Positions 23,261 through 34,484 of a stretch of DNA of 64,000 nucleotides are shown piece by piece. The position numbers and the translations under genes are program-made. The stretch is taken from positions 107,526,852 to 107,590,851 of the forward strand of contig CM066728.1 of the NCBI GenBank assembly GCA_033961575.1. Direction: 5' to 3'. Each line of letters opens with the position of its first letter. Positions within the stretch are counted from its first letter, which is position 1. The notes beneath the pieces are model-generated. The model did no database searches. It was not told the DNA's origin and saw only the letters and a list, made by a program, of their open reading frames with translations. This DNA is from Aselliscus stoliczkanus. Its lineage: Eukaryota > Chordata > Mammalia > Chiroptera > Hipposideridae.

Positions 23261-26200
23261 CAGGAGAGGGCGTGATGCTCGTGGCTGTGGAAGAGTGTTC
23301 CAAACATGAGAAACCTCAGGTCTCTCTCATAGTGGCCCTTGCACAACATAGGGTCCACCCTGGTGCTTGGTGCACGGTACCCAACAAAACCCAGTGCAAA
23401 ACCATAGGCACAAAGTTGCCTCCTCACCAGTGTAAGGCATGAGGGGGCTAAACAGGATCTAGGCATGCTGGAGAAGGTTCGTGTGGACCCATCCATCCTA
23501 GAAGGCCAGCAGTGCACAGGCAGTGCATGGCTCACGTGTGATTTTTCATTTCGTTCTTTTCCCCACCATTTCTTGTTCAAGTGCTTTCAGGGGTAAACAC
23601 AGATGCTGATTTAGAAAGAAAAAAAAATCCTTTTAATTGTTTCCTTTGGTGAAGGCAGCCATAATGAGTGCAGCATGTATATAATAAGATTATAATTCTT
23701 AAGCTATGTTAGAACAGATTTCTTTTTTCCTATCATCTTACTTAGAAAATACAAATTTTCCTTCGCTTGTACTCTTTATTTGTATATCTTAGGTAAAAAG
23801 TGGCTGTCTCTAAAACTCCTTCTTGGAAATCACTGTCTTTTATTCCTCTATTTCTAATTTTATCTTTCATATAAAAATTCCCAGGACCAGTTGCAGACTG
23901 TATAACTCTCTCCATTTGAACTGTAAACTGCTTATAATTAAGATTGCTTTTTTAATTGCATATTTATGAGCAGGCCATTATACCTGGTTTAAAACAGACA
24001 GGCACATTTGTTAAGTCGTCTCAGTTTCAGATGAGAAATAAATGTTTATTATTTCTAAAAAAAAGGCTTTTCCCCAAAATGAGAGATATTAGCTGTGCTG
24101 TTGGTTATGAATCCAACTTTAATAAAATTTTCTTTTGCTCGAAGGCATTGACCAGAGTGGATGCAGTTTGCATATTTTGACCTCTTAAATGACAAATGCA
24201 AAACACATGGAAATGTAGCTCCACTCTTAATACACTTTTGCATAGTGCAACTTGCTGGAACATCCATGTGCATATTTGTGTTTCATTAAAAATTGTATTT
24301 GAGATAGAGATGGCCCTAGGACACATTACTGCTGACTTTTGATTGAATTATAGGAAATTGGGAAAATAGAAGCCAGTAAAATTACATTCCAGAGAGGTGA
24401 CAGAGAAGCCACCCTCCAGAAGTATTTTGGAAAGATAAGATGGAGCTAGGGCCTCCCTGAGAGACTGCCCCAGGCCAGCACACTTCTGCACAAATATTTT
24501 GCAAGTACCCTCAGCTCTTGCTAACTGTTACACTTCTCCACAAAGCATTGCCTGCCCAACAAAATAGTGGCAGAAAACTTACCTGAGATGCAATTGTCAA
24601 TAGTTCTTCAGTAGAGGTGTTAAATTCCTTACCCATGTGCTGCTAACAACTCTGCTCCTGAATAAATGGTGTAGCATCGCAGTTGCCCAATAAATGTTTG
24701 CTCAGTGGACAAATGAACAAGCGCAATGCCACAGGTCCAGATGTTCCAAGGTACGTGGTACCTCTGCTTGATGAAGTACGTGGTGGCCCATTAAGACTGC
24801 TTTTAACTGCGAATTTGTTCCTACATGGTTTTGGTCAGGTTCGTTTGGAAAGAGGACCCTTGGGATTAGGCAAGGGTCTGCCTTTCTTTCAACCCAGAAT
24901 TGTGGACCTCATATCAAACTGACTATCAGAATCATGAGAGGAAGGAGTTTGTAAGCGGTTGGAAAAGGGGGCTTTCCAAAGGAGAAAAGCTGGAGAAGAA
25001 CCCTTCAAGGATGCCCTAGGGCTGGTACTGCTCTCGCCCCCTACATGAACATATGGCTTCACTGGGGTGAAGTTCGGTGTGAGATCCAAATGTTTGCCAG
25101 ACATTACTGGGCATAGACTGTTAGTGTAGATTCCTCCTAAATGATGATACAAGTCCCAAGCGAGAAAGAACACAGATGCCATAAGACATTGAGATTTTCA
25201 TTTTGGCAAGACCCTGCCTTGCAAAGCATGAGCCATTCATTCCTTGCTGCTGTGGCCCCCGTCTTGGTGAGTGTGGGGCCCGTGGAAACCTCGCTGAGTA
25301 TGTGGCCTCTGCTTCTTCTGGAGGTAACCTTCCTCTATCCCCCAGGGCTCAGTGCACTGGGACCATCACTGACCTTTCAGAGGGCGAGGTTCTGGCCTCT
25401 TCCACCTAAAATGATGCAGGGACAATGGAAAGTTGATAGGTTATTTTTTTTAAAAAAGGCATGAAAATAGGCTTCATAAATCAGCTTCTAACAGGGTTGG
25501 AAACTAAAACGAGGCGTAAGCATCTGTTCCCAGCATTCTGGGTCAGTGTGAGAGAGCTGGGCTGCATTAATTATCAGTCCATATAACTAAGATTGTGTTT
25601 TTCTCTCAAATGTTGGACTGTCCTCTCCCCATCCTCTACCCTATACCACTGTGTTTCCACAGGCGTCTTTACTTTCTCTGTTTTAGATAAAAAGCATGGT
25701 GTACTTTGAATATGTCCGACAACAATTGCTTTTGGAATATATTTGATCTCATCCTGTTTTTATAGCCAAAATTGCTTATTTTGTGATTGTGTGAATTCTT
25801 AGGAGGAAGTAAGTTTTGGAAATCACTGTGCTAAGTCATAACCAGAAAAGAAAAAGATGTCAACTAAACAAAGGGAAAACCCTACTCCTGATGGCTTAAT
25901 TGTTAACATTATCCAAATGTCCTCTGCTACAGTAGAATCTCTAATTATCTAAATTTTGTTTTGTGCCAGGCAGAAACAATAGGCTCTTAAAATTGACACT
26001 ATCTATTGAACTATAACAAGACAATGTGCAGATTGGTAAATAATTGAGAAAGGATAATATATCCGAAAATGAAATTTCTGTATTATCACTTAATATATAT
26101 ATATATAGGGAGCCTTAAGTGCACAGCAATAATGACTACTATATTACTATTGCAATTTAAAATATGTTGGACTGATTTCACTCTACACAAAGGGCTGGAG

Positions 26201-26431
26201 GGCCTTGGGTACCATTGCTGGATGTTTTTTCCTTTTCTCACATTTGGAAGGATGGCAGATTCCTATGTCTACACTTTGCAATGAAGACTGGTGGGATAGA
26301 GATATGTGCATGTGGGGTTCGTACTGCTCTCCCCACATCATAGCCATTAGACATGCCTTGGGAGGGCCATAGCTGTCTCATTGACTCTATTCCATCCATT
26401 GTGCTCTCATGGAGGCTGCACTCAGTGAAGG
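23261..26431. other. Mostly unique intergenic sequence
   Basis: This 3.2-kb stretch has few recognisable repeats. A run at about 23950-24340 contains TTTGCATA, ATGCAAA and several homeodomain-like AT cores without repeat signature. Around 26093-26106 there is a short (TA)n. Open frames are under 110 codons and unrecognised. Confidence 0.45.
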
Positions 26432-26580
26432 AATAAATTCTAGAATAAATATCTTAATAAATTCTAGAATAAATATCTTAATATTCCTTGATAGAAGGAA
26501 TATTAAGGATAGAATCTTAATAATAAGGAATATTAAGATAGAATCTTAATATTCTAGAACATCTTAATATTCCTCATCTT
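26432..26580. repeat. AT-rich cluster of direct and inverted repeats
   Basis: A 24-bp unit containing ATTCTAGAATAAATATC is duplicated exactly in tandem (26432-26455, 26456-26479). It is followed by a hairpin with stem AATATTCCTT/AAGGAATATT and loop GATAG (26480-26504, stem extendable by CTT/AAG). Further AAGGAATATTAAGAT and ATCTTAATATTCCT copies continue to about 26578. No encoded product. Confidence 0.9.
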
Positions 26581-27589
26581 TTCTGAAGTTCTATTTTATC
26601 TTTTTTCAAGGAGCTGATACAGTAACCACTAATGCCCTGTGCAAATCTGATGTGATGTGGTTCTGTATTAAATTTCCTGTATTGAATTAAAAAAGCCAAG
26701 TTCATGGTTTTTTTCACTCCCTCTGAATCACTGAGATTCCCTCTATTTTTGATCACATATCTTGTCCTTCATCCCTCTCATTTGTCCCCCAAATGTCCAT
26801 ACCAGGTGGATACGATGAGATGATAGTGGGTAGGTGTAATAATATTTTCTGCTCTAGGAAAAACACTCCAAATTTTACATAATGTTAAAGTTTGACTAGT
26901 GACCTCTTTCTAAAGATGAGAAGCTTTATTCATTTGTTCATTGTTGCACACTGAGCAGATGTTTATGGAGCATCCCCGTGTATATCCACACATAGACTCG
27001 GGATGGGGCCAATGGTCCCAGCTGCTGGGGAAGCTAAGCAAGAAACAATCATCTGAGTCTTCTAGAAGTTGACAGAATGAAGTCTGGAGAAGTTGGCCTC
27101 AAGGGGGAAAAAGAGGAATGAAGCTCTGGGCAGGCTTTATGTATGCAATCTTATCATTTCATTGTAATTCCAAAGTAAGAATTCTACCCTTTCTGGGCAG
27201 GAAAAAGAGGTTTCACTTGTAGGATAAAGAGAACCACTTAAGATTGGACCAGTGTAGAAATGGCACTAGGGTTTCAAGATCACATATGGCAACTGATGTG
27301 TATATCTATGCACATGAAAACCCACTGGACCATGCCTCCTCTGGACATAGGGTACAGTCAGGGTACAGTGCCAGGGGTGTGCTGTGCAGTTTGCAATGAG
27401 TAACACTTCTGATGCCCATATGGGGACCTTATGCTTTGGAAACTCTTCTTACAGCACAATAAAATTTGAGCTGTCAGAATTAGTATGTGATAGGAAGAGA
27501 ATAATTAAATGTACAAGGGAGATTCCAGGAAATAAATTTGTATTTTTTGTAACAAATTCTTCTACAAATATGTTTGAGAAAACCATGGG
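26581..27589. other. Unique intergenic sequence
   Basis: No gene or repeat family recognised with confidence. Confidence 0.4.
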
Positions 27590-27705
27590 TTTAGTGGCTA
27601 GAGCTCTTTGATTTAGAGATCACATGCTTGGGCCCTTGGCATATTGCTAAATGAATGGCTTTGGGCAAATCACTTCCCTGGCTCCAGTTCCTCAGTGGGA
27701 AAGTG
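27590..27705 (+). mobile_element. MIR SINE fragment
   Basis: GGGCAAATCACTTCCCTGGC and the following CAGTTCCTCAGTGGGAAAGT match the MIR core, preceded by a tRNA-like head remnant. Confidence 0.65.
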
Positions 27706-28364
27706 CCTTTCTGTATAGCCCCCAGCTATCGTATTATATCATAGTGCACCCAGTGTGACACAACCCCCCTGAAGCTCCCTCCAGCAAAATCTTAGGGCCT
27801 TACGGGTTCATGACAGTGTCGAGGCTAAGAGTAAGTGAGGAGTGGGTCTGGGCTGAACTGTGCTGAGCACTCGTCTGCTCCCTTTTCTCTGGGCACTGCG
27901 TTCCTCTGCAGAGAATCCATTCTCAGGCTGGCCCAAGGCCCCCCTATGGTGGCAGGATGGCTGCCTGCAGCTCTAGACAAATAGATTTGACAGAGAGGGA
28001 CATTTTTCCCAGTCTGCTCAAGCAAAAGTTTTCAGATTAGTTCTGACTTCAACAAATTTGGGCCTCATGCTCATGCCTAAATGAACTCCTCTGGTCAGGT
28101 GAGTGGATATGTTAACCTGTCACACCTAGGCCATGTGCCTATTCCTGGATTCGGAGATGGGGACAGTCTCAGATAAGACACCTAAAGAAGGTTGGAGGAG
28201 AGGTGACGCCTCTGAAAAAAGTCAGGATGAGGACTAAGGAATGAATGCTGTTCAGGAAAAGATAGCAGTTGTCTAGCCTTTGTGGCTAAAGCACTGGAAG
28301 GAATCTTGCCTGTCACTGTGAGCTAATGCTGGGAGGCCGCCATGCTGAATGGTGAAGGACACAA
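27706..28364. other. Unique intergenic sequence
   Basis: Nothing recognised. Confidence 0.4.
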
Positions 28365-28567
28365 AGAGGATTCAAAGTCAGACTGTGGTCCACATCTTGG
28401 AAATGCTACTTTTTACCTGTGTGGCCGAGGGCAATTTCCAATCCTCTATGCACCTCAACTTAATAATCTCTAAAGTGGAAATAATTTTGATTTCATAGAG
28501 TTGTCAGGAGGGAACATTGAGACTGTCAATTACTTAGCATTTTAAACACTAAATAAATGTTATATAT
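28365..28567 (+). mobile_element. MIR SINE
   Basis: GGCCGAGGGCAATTTCC, CTCAACTTAATAATCTCTAA, CATAGAGTTGTCAGGAGGG and terminal CTAAATAAATGTTA are in MIR order. Confidence 0.75.
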
Positions 28568-29479
28568 TCTGCCCTTTCCCAAAAGCCTCCAGACTCAGAT
28601 TCTTTCACTCTGAATTCTTTCCATCCCCAGGAAACATAATTCCCTGCTATTTAAATTGTTCTGGTGCATAGGAAATAAGAACAGCTTAACAATTTTTTGA
28701 TAAATCCAGCATAACATAGAGAATCAAATTTATCTAATATAGCACCAGAAAAATCTAAAAACCAATCTTCCTATGAGTAAAGGAGTGAAGTTTCTAAATG
28801 AAACAGCAAATACAATCAGCCATATATAAAGAGATTAGGCTCCCATGACTGACTAGTAGGGTTGACTTAGAGATTCCACTGTTAATTCACATACCCTGCT
28901 CTCATCCAGCGCCCTTCCACAAAGAGATGGCATCAGACCAGATAGTGGGGATGCATAACATATTCTGTTTCTTTTTGATAGTGCTCAGACACTCCCATTG
29001 GCAATCTCTTCTCAATCCAGTCTTGTGGCTCTAACTGTCATCTATATGCAAGTAAAGGCATATTTCCAGCCTTCATGGCTCCCAAAACTCCAAATTTATC
29101 ACCCACTGCTTAATAACATCCCCACTTAGAGTGGGAATTTCAGACTGAGCATGTCTACAACAGAGCTCTGAATTGCACCTTGCTCCAGTCTCCCGTTTCT
29201 TGAAAAATGGCAGCATCACTCACAGAGGACCGTGCTGGTGACCAAAGAGTAACTCCTGATTTCTCTCGTTCCCCCACTCCCCCTCTCAAAGCCATCTGAA
29301 ATCCCTGTTCATTCTGTAATACCTTCACAATACATTCCATATCCAGATACTTCTTTCCAATCCTCTACCATCAGTCAGGTTGTTGATTTAGGCCAACAAC
29401 CTACTGCGAAAGCCTTCAACTTGGTCTTTCTACTTCTACTCTTACCCTTTCCTGACCACCACGTCTTTCCTACAGAAGA
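28568..29479. other. Unique intergenic sequence
   Basis: No feature recognised. Confidence 0.4.
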
Positions 29480-29955
29480 AGTCCCCCTCCCCGTGATCTG
29501 GCCGCCCCCCACACCTGCCCCTCCATTTTCCTCTCCTCTGGTTCTTCACCTTGCCTTTGCTGTCCCCTGACACTGCCAAGTTTCATCCTTTGTGTTTCTG
29601 GAACACCTCAGGTCTTTTTATTGATTCAAGGAGGCATTGCTATTCTACTGCCCTCTCCACCTGGAGTGTTCATCTCCTAGACCTCCAGAGATGATTCCTT
29701 TCTATCCAGTTTTCTTTTCAACCATCACCTCCTCTCCAGAGGACTCTGCCTCCCCTGACCCCACTTTCTAAAGTAGCACCTCACGCTATGTTACCTGAAA
29801 GTATTTACTTCTTTATGTGTTTAATTCCCCTCTTCCCCACTACAATGTAATTTCTAAGGTGACAGAGACTCTGCCTTGTTCATTACTATCTGCTTCATGC
29901 CTAGAATAGTACCTGGTCCATAGTCCCTGATACACACAATAAATATGTGTTAAAG
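29480..29955 (+). mobile_element. L2 LINE 3' end
   Basis: CAGTTTTCTTTTCAACCATC, GACAGAGACTCTGCCTTGTT, GCCTAGAATAGTACCTGG and CAATAAATATGTGTTAAA are in the order of the L2 3' terminus. Confidence 0.75.
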
Positions 29956-30054
29956 TTTGGAGGGAAGGAGGGAGGCACGGAGGGAGAGGAAAGGCAGGAA
30001 GGAGGGAAGGAAGGAAGGAAGGGCCTGGGAGGGAGGGAAGAAACAAGGAAGGAT
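29956..30054 (+). repeat. Polypurine (GGGA/GGAA)n tract
   Basis: Nearly pure purine for about 95 nt, with GGAAGGA, GGAGGGA and GGAAGGAAGGAAGG units. It starts directly at the L2 3' end. Such tracts can form triplex or G-quadruplex structures and are often polymorphic. Confidence 0.9.
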
Positions 30055-32959
30055 TTGAAATCCCATGGCTCAGTTTAGAGCTAAAGATGAAATCATGGGA
30101 ACCAGGGGCTAGTCATTCCTGGGGATTAGAAGTTATTCGTTGCATGCAATGCAGCACCTCAGGCTCCCCTTTTCTCATTGTAACTAACACGGGATGCTTG
30201 TTTGTAAAGTGCTCTGCAAGTTTTTCCTGGGTAAGACTTAAATTCAGTGTATTACATTGCTCCATTATTCTATTTGCTGCAATGGAAATACATTTAAGAA
30301 TATTGAGAGGAGTAAAGAAAATCAAAGAAATATATTACCAAGATAAAAAAAAAGAGGAAGAAAAGGGAGAAGCATAGGGGAGTGATCTGAATATTAAAGA
30401 CAAAAATTTCAGTCCAAAAGATCAACAGCATATTCAAGTGGAGAGAATGAAATGAATGAATGTAAAGAATGATTAGTCTGAAAGAATCTGGAGCTTTGTA
30501 ACCAAAATGTTGAGAATTTTAGATGGAATAAATTCCATATGGGCTTTAACAAGGCCTGAGCTATGCTACATGGAAGATTCAGCAAGGATATCTGCATGGG
30601 TTAGCCCAGCATCAATTTCTCTCTTATTTGAATGATCTTATAAAATATACAATAATGTTAATACATATGCATGTTCCTTAAAGCAGGAACTGTTCCCTTG
30701 GTAATGAAGTGGGAAGACTCGCTTGGGAAAGGTATTAAAACTATCGTTCACTCTCATGGTGACTGACTAATCCTGGAGTCAGTGTCCATGTGTGGCTGGA
30801 AAGCAGAAAGATGGTTATTACAGCATCCTACCTGGTGGCAAGCTTGCCAATGTCTGTCTTACTGCCTGTGGAAAACAATCGCACTTTCTTTTGAGGGGCT
30901 AAATGATCTGAATATAAATAAGCAACTCTTTCTGCCTGTCAGTCACCTCAAGAATATTTAGTATTGTCTCTTTTAATGACTGCTCATTACAGACGAGCGT
31001 GAGTGAGTGGATTTAATCAGGATGATATGGGGTAGTCATCATGTGAATTTTGCCACATCGGGACTTGTTCCATCTGTTCCAAGCCATTTGTCCGTGTAAA
31101 ACTGTCACCGTTCTGAGCCAGTGACTGACAGGTGAGGCCTGACATGTACGTTTTTCATCTCAGAGCCAGAAAATCTCTGATGCGTCCTTCTCACTAAAAC
31201 CAACTGCTTAAGAGATGAAAAGGGGCCTCTATATTTAGGACCATTTGTCTCTGGTTTGTTGCATTGCTCATTAAAATGTTTAGCTCATTCTTGCTTAGCA
31301 CAGCATGACCAACTTCCACAGTTATTGTGATTGATGTGGTAAAATCTGATGGAAAGGCTGGGTAACAGGCCCCCGGAGGTTCTTCACATCAGCACTGAAA
31401 TGCAGCCGCCTCCAGGGTCTGAACGGGACATTAGTTTAGCAGCCACACAAGTGCTGTGCTGCCCTGAACAGACATCTCTCATCCCGCTGTCCTTTGGTGG
31501 AAGAAATACAAATCTCAGGCGAGTTGGTGGCACTTGTCCAGGAATGGTGCTCCTTCAGCAGCTTCCGTGCCTGCTCACTGAAGAGATTGCTGATGGAAAT
31601 TATTTAATGAAAAAAATGTAGCTTAAGCCTCATGAATTTTTATTTTTTTTACTCTGTGGGCTTTCTGCATCAGAAGAGGTGCTCTTCATGAAATAAAGTT
31701 CTCTGTGAAGAATTGTCTCGACTTCCCAAGCTAGTTCTAACAAAAGTTATAATAGGATATTTGAGAACTGAATATTCCCTCAAGATGCTTAAATCTAAAA
31801 GACAAACAGCATGTTAATAAATAGAATTGGCCATAGCTATTTCCTTTAAGTCTTTGGTGTACTATGCATTATCTCTGTTCATTGGCTGTCAGTGCTGAAA
31901 GAGGACATAGCTAGTCTCGATTCAGGCTAGAATATCCCCCCACTTTTCTGCCTTAGTGTTACCATTATTATTCTGCAGTGTTGATATGTCCAGGCCATGC
32001 AGAAGGGCTCAGAATGTCAATGTCATGGCAACACTGGGCAATGGCAGAGAGCTAGATGCTGGTCTCATGACACGGTGTCTCTAGGACAGAGAGTTGGAAA
32101 TCAAACGCTGTCTTTCAAAGTGACTTTGTAATGTTTATTTCTCTTCCCCTTTGTTATGAAAACCCTTGTATAATTGAGTTTGGTGCTACTTAACGAACAC
32201 ACCACATGTGAAACACCAAAAGAATGAGTGAAGGCTGGTGATGAGAAGAAAGCCCAGACATGCCCTCACAGAGCCGAATCTCACAGGGCACAGGCTGGTA
32301 ATGGGCATTTGCCAGCACAGTGACAGGCTCAGCAACAGAGGTGTGATTGAGACACCAAGGAAGTAGTAGTCAGTATTCTTTCACGAGTCCTTGGATTCGT
32401 CTTTGCACAGGTGGATGCCCTACCGTTTCTGCTTTTCCAGCCTGCAGAATGGAACATAGGGAAGGTTTTCATATGTTTTCTTTCCACCTGAGGACAAGGT
32501 TTATCCTGATTGTCATGCTTCACTGTGGATCCATTTTGAGAGAATCCACGCACGAGCTGCCACCCTCAATGCCTCCTTGAAGATGTCCCCATTTGTTCCC
32601 TTCATCGCCCTGAAGTCGTGACCAGAAGGACAGAGTAGGGTCCTACATCACACAGACATTATGTATTCAGAGAAGGATGACAAAGTAACCCACCACCAAT
32701 GCTTTCGTATGGTTCCCCTTCCAGTTTCCTAAAAGTAAGATTCATCTTAAGTATCTTTTATGACACCTTTGGACAAAGGAACATGTATCCATAAGGACAC
32801 ATGCCTCATTATGGGATCCGCTGGGAATACTGTGACCAAGTGCTGTGGTGGAAAAGCTCTAGTTCCCCCAACATTTAATAAATTCTTTCCCACTTTTTGC
32901 TCTGGTGGTGAATTGTCCAAATAACTAAGTTAGTGTTATGTCACATTCTACATGGTAGC
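30055..32959. other. Unique intergenic sequence, repeat-poor
   Basis: This is one of the longest stretches without a recognised transposable element. It contains no long open frame and no RNA gene. It lies 1.5-4.4 kb upstream of TAS2R1 and is the best place in this window to look for conserved regulatory elements, but nothing in the sequence alone proves function. Confidence 0.45.
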
Positions 32960-33036
32960 TTGCTTTGTCTTTAGTCTCTGAGTGCTTTGAGGACAGAAAC
33001 TGTGTTCTGTCCACCACTATCTCCCCAGTGTTTGGG
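32960..33036 (+). mobile_element. L2 LINE 3'-end fragment, left part, split by MER20
   Basis: GAGGACAGAAACTGTGTTCT followed by CTATCTCCCCAGTGTTTGG matches the L2 3' region. The continuation (ACACTTGGCACAGCATGC, AATAAATGC) appears after the MER20 at about 33267-33310. Confidence 0.7.
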
Positions 33037-33266
33037 ACAATGGTGCTCAACTGGGGGGGATTTTGCCACTCAGGGAACATTTGGCAATGTCTGGAAACAT
33101 TTTGGGTTGTCACACCTGGGGAGGAGGATGTACTGTCATCTAGTGGGTAGACACCAGGGATGCTTGTAGACATTCCCCATTGCACAGGACAGCCCCCAGC
33201 CCCCCTGGCCAACAAAGAATCATCCAACTCAAAATGTCAACAGTATTGATTTCAAGAAAACTTGTT
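33037..33266 (-). mobile_element. MER20 nonautonomous hAT element, antisense
   Basis: GTGCTCAACTGGGGGG at the left and the reverse-complement end around CAACTCAAAATGTCAACAG at the right frame CATTTGGCAATGTCTGGAA, TCTAGTGGGTAGACACCAGG and TTGCACAGGACAGCCCCC, which is MER20. It sits inside an L2 3' end. Confidence 0.85.
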
Positions 33267-33310
33267 TAGTGTAACACTTGGCACAGCATGCATGTTAATA
33301 AATGCTAATT
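33267..33310 (+). mobile_element. L2 LINE 3'-end fragment, right part
   Basis: ACACTTGGCACAGCATGCAT and TTAATAAATGCTAA resume the L2 terminus interrupted by MER20. Confidence 0.6.
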
Positions 33311-33467
33311 TAATTATCCCAAAAATAGCCTGTTATAACAACACATTGAATCGTGTACTCCTTTATTGTTACTTTTCCCCTGGAACAACACACTCATGTC
33401 ATAAAATGCTCATTGCTTTGAAAAAATACCCAGGAAGAGGTTTCAACCCCTATATTGTGGAATTATA

Positions 33468-33693
33468 CCATGTTTCCCTCAAAATAAGACCTAACTGGAA
33501 AATAAGCCCTAGCATGATTTTTCAGGATGCTTGTAATATAAGCCCTACCCCAAACATAAGCCCCAATTAAGATCATCAGCCAGACATGACTGTTGGAATA
33601 AATGTAGATATTTGTACATGAATAAATGAATAAACATAGATTGTTGAAGCAAAAATTACTATAAGACCCAGTCTTATTTTCAGGAAAACATGG
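33468..33693. mobile_element. 226-bp Tc1/mariner-type MITE with TA duplication
   Basis: The ends are inverted repeats: CCATGTTTCCCTCAAAATAA at the left, and at the right the reverse complement CCATGTTTTCCTGAAAATAA (about 23 bp with 3 mismatches including the continuation GAC). TA flanks both sides (33466-33467 and 33694-33695). The interior has AATAAG and TAAGCCCTA repeats and no transposase. Elements with these CCATGTTT...AATAAGAC ends are, as I recall, abundant and fairly young in some bats and a few other mammals. The exact family name cannot be given. It lies 792 bp upstream of the TAS2R1 start codon. Confidence 0.8.
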
Positions 33694-34484
33694 TAGCTAC
33701 TCAATTTGCTATAAATTCCAGGAGAGATTTCAAGAGGAACTCGTCATGCCACCATTTCTGTGATGTAATCTCAACCCCTATATTATCCTGCAAATAGCTG
33801 CTGGTGTGTGTGGTGCTGAGTGATTCTCTTTGTTGCACGTTACCTTCCTTCAGGCTTTTGACCTCTTGTATACATGTATTTGTGATGCTTTCTGTTTGTC
33901 ACATATGTCTTATTACATAACTGTTTTGAATTTTAGGTGGTCCTGAATTGCTTGTCACATATTAGAGAACTATTACTTCGGAGGCTTTTGTGGCCCATTG
34001 AACTCCATCATGATAGCAGAGGTGACAGTGTCAAAAAAAATCTTAGGTTAAAGAATGCCTCACAGACATTAAGTAGCATCCTACCTGTAGGCACAATTAA
34101 ATATTCATGGTAGAGAGGAAGGATTGAGGGACTTCCACTAGTTGTGAAATAGAGGAGCCCTTCTCCCAGCATGGAAGGTATCTCATTTCCACCATTTGCT
34201 TGTGATGATGATGTTGAAAGCTAAGTAGACCTGGAAAATGCAAAAGCCTTCATGAAGAAGCAAATAATTGCTAGAGTATCTCTTTCTTATTTGACTGCCT
34301 TGGAACCAAATGGAGAAAACAGTGATATAAACACAGGTACACCACCTTCCTACCTCACTGCCTTTCTTGGTAGAGTCCTGTGCCCCAGAGGGATTCTGAT
34401 CTAGTTGAACAACAGACAACTTCAACAACTTTCCAAAAATCTATAGCTCCACCATTTTCTAAAGTAAGGATTTTTCTTATCAAA
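33694..34484 (+). other. Upstream region of TAS2R1
   Basis: This is the sequence between the MITE and the receptor start codon. No TATA box with clear spacing or CpG-rich promoter was recognised. An in-frame ATG at 34380 would add 35 residues to the receptor; these are hydrophilic and absent from the family, so they are not used. A splice-donor-like AAAGTAAGG lies about 20 nt before the start codon and is probably irrelevant. Confidence 0.4.
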
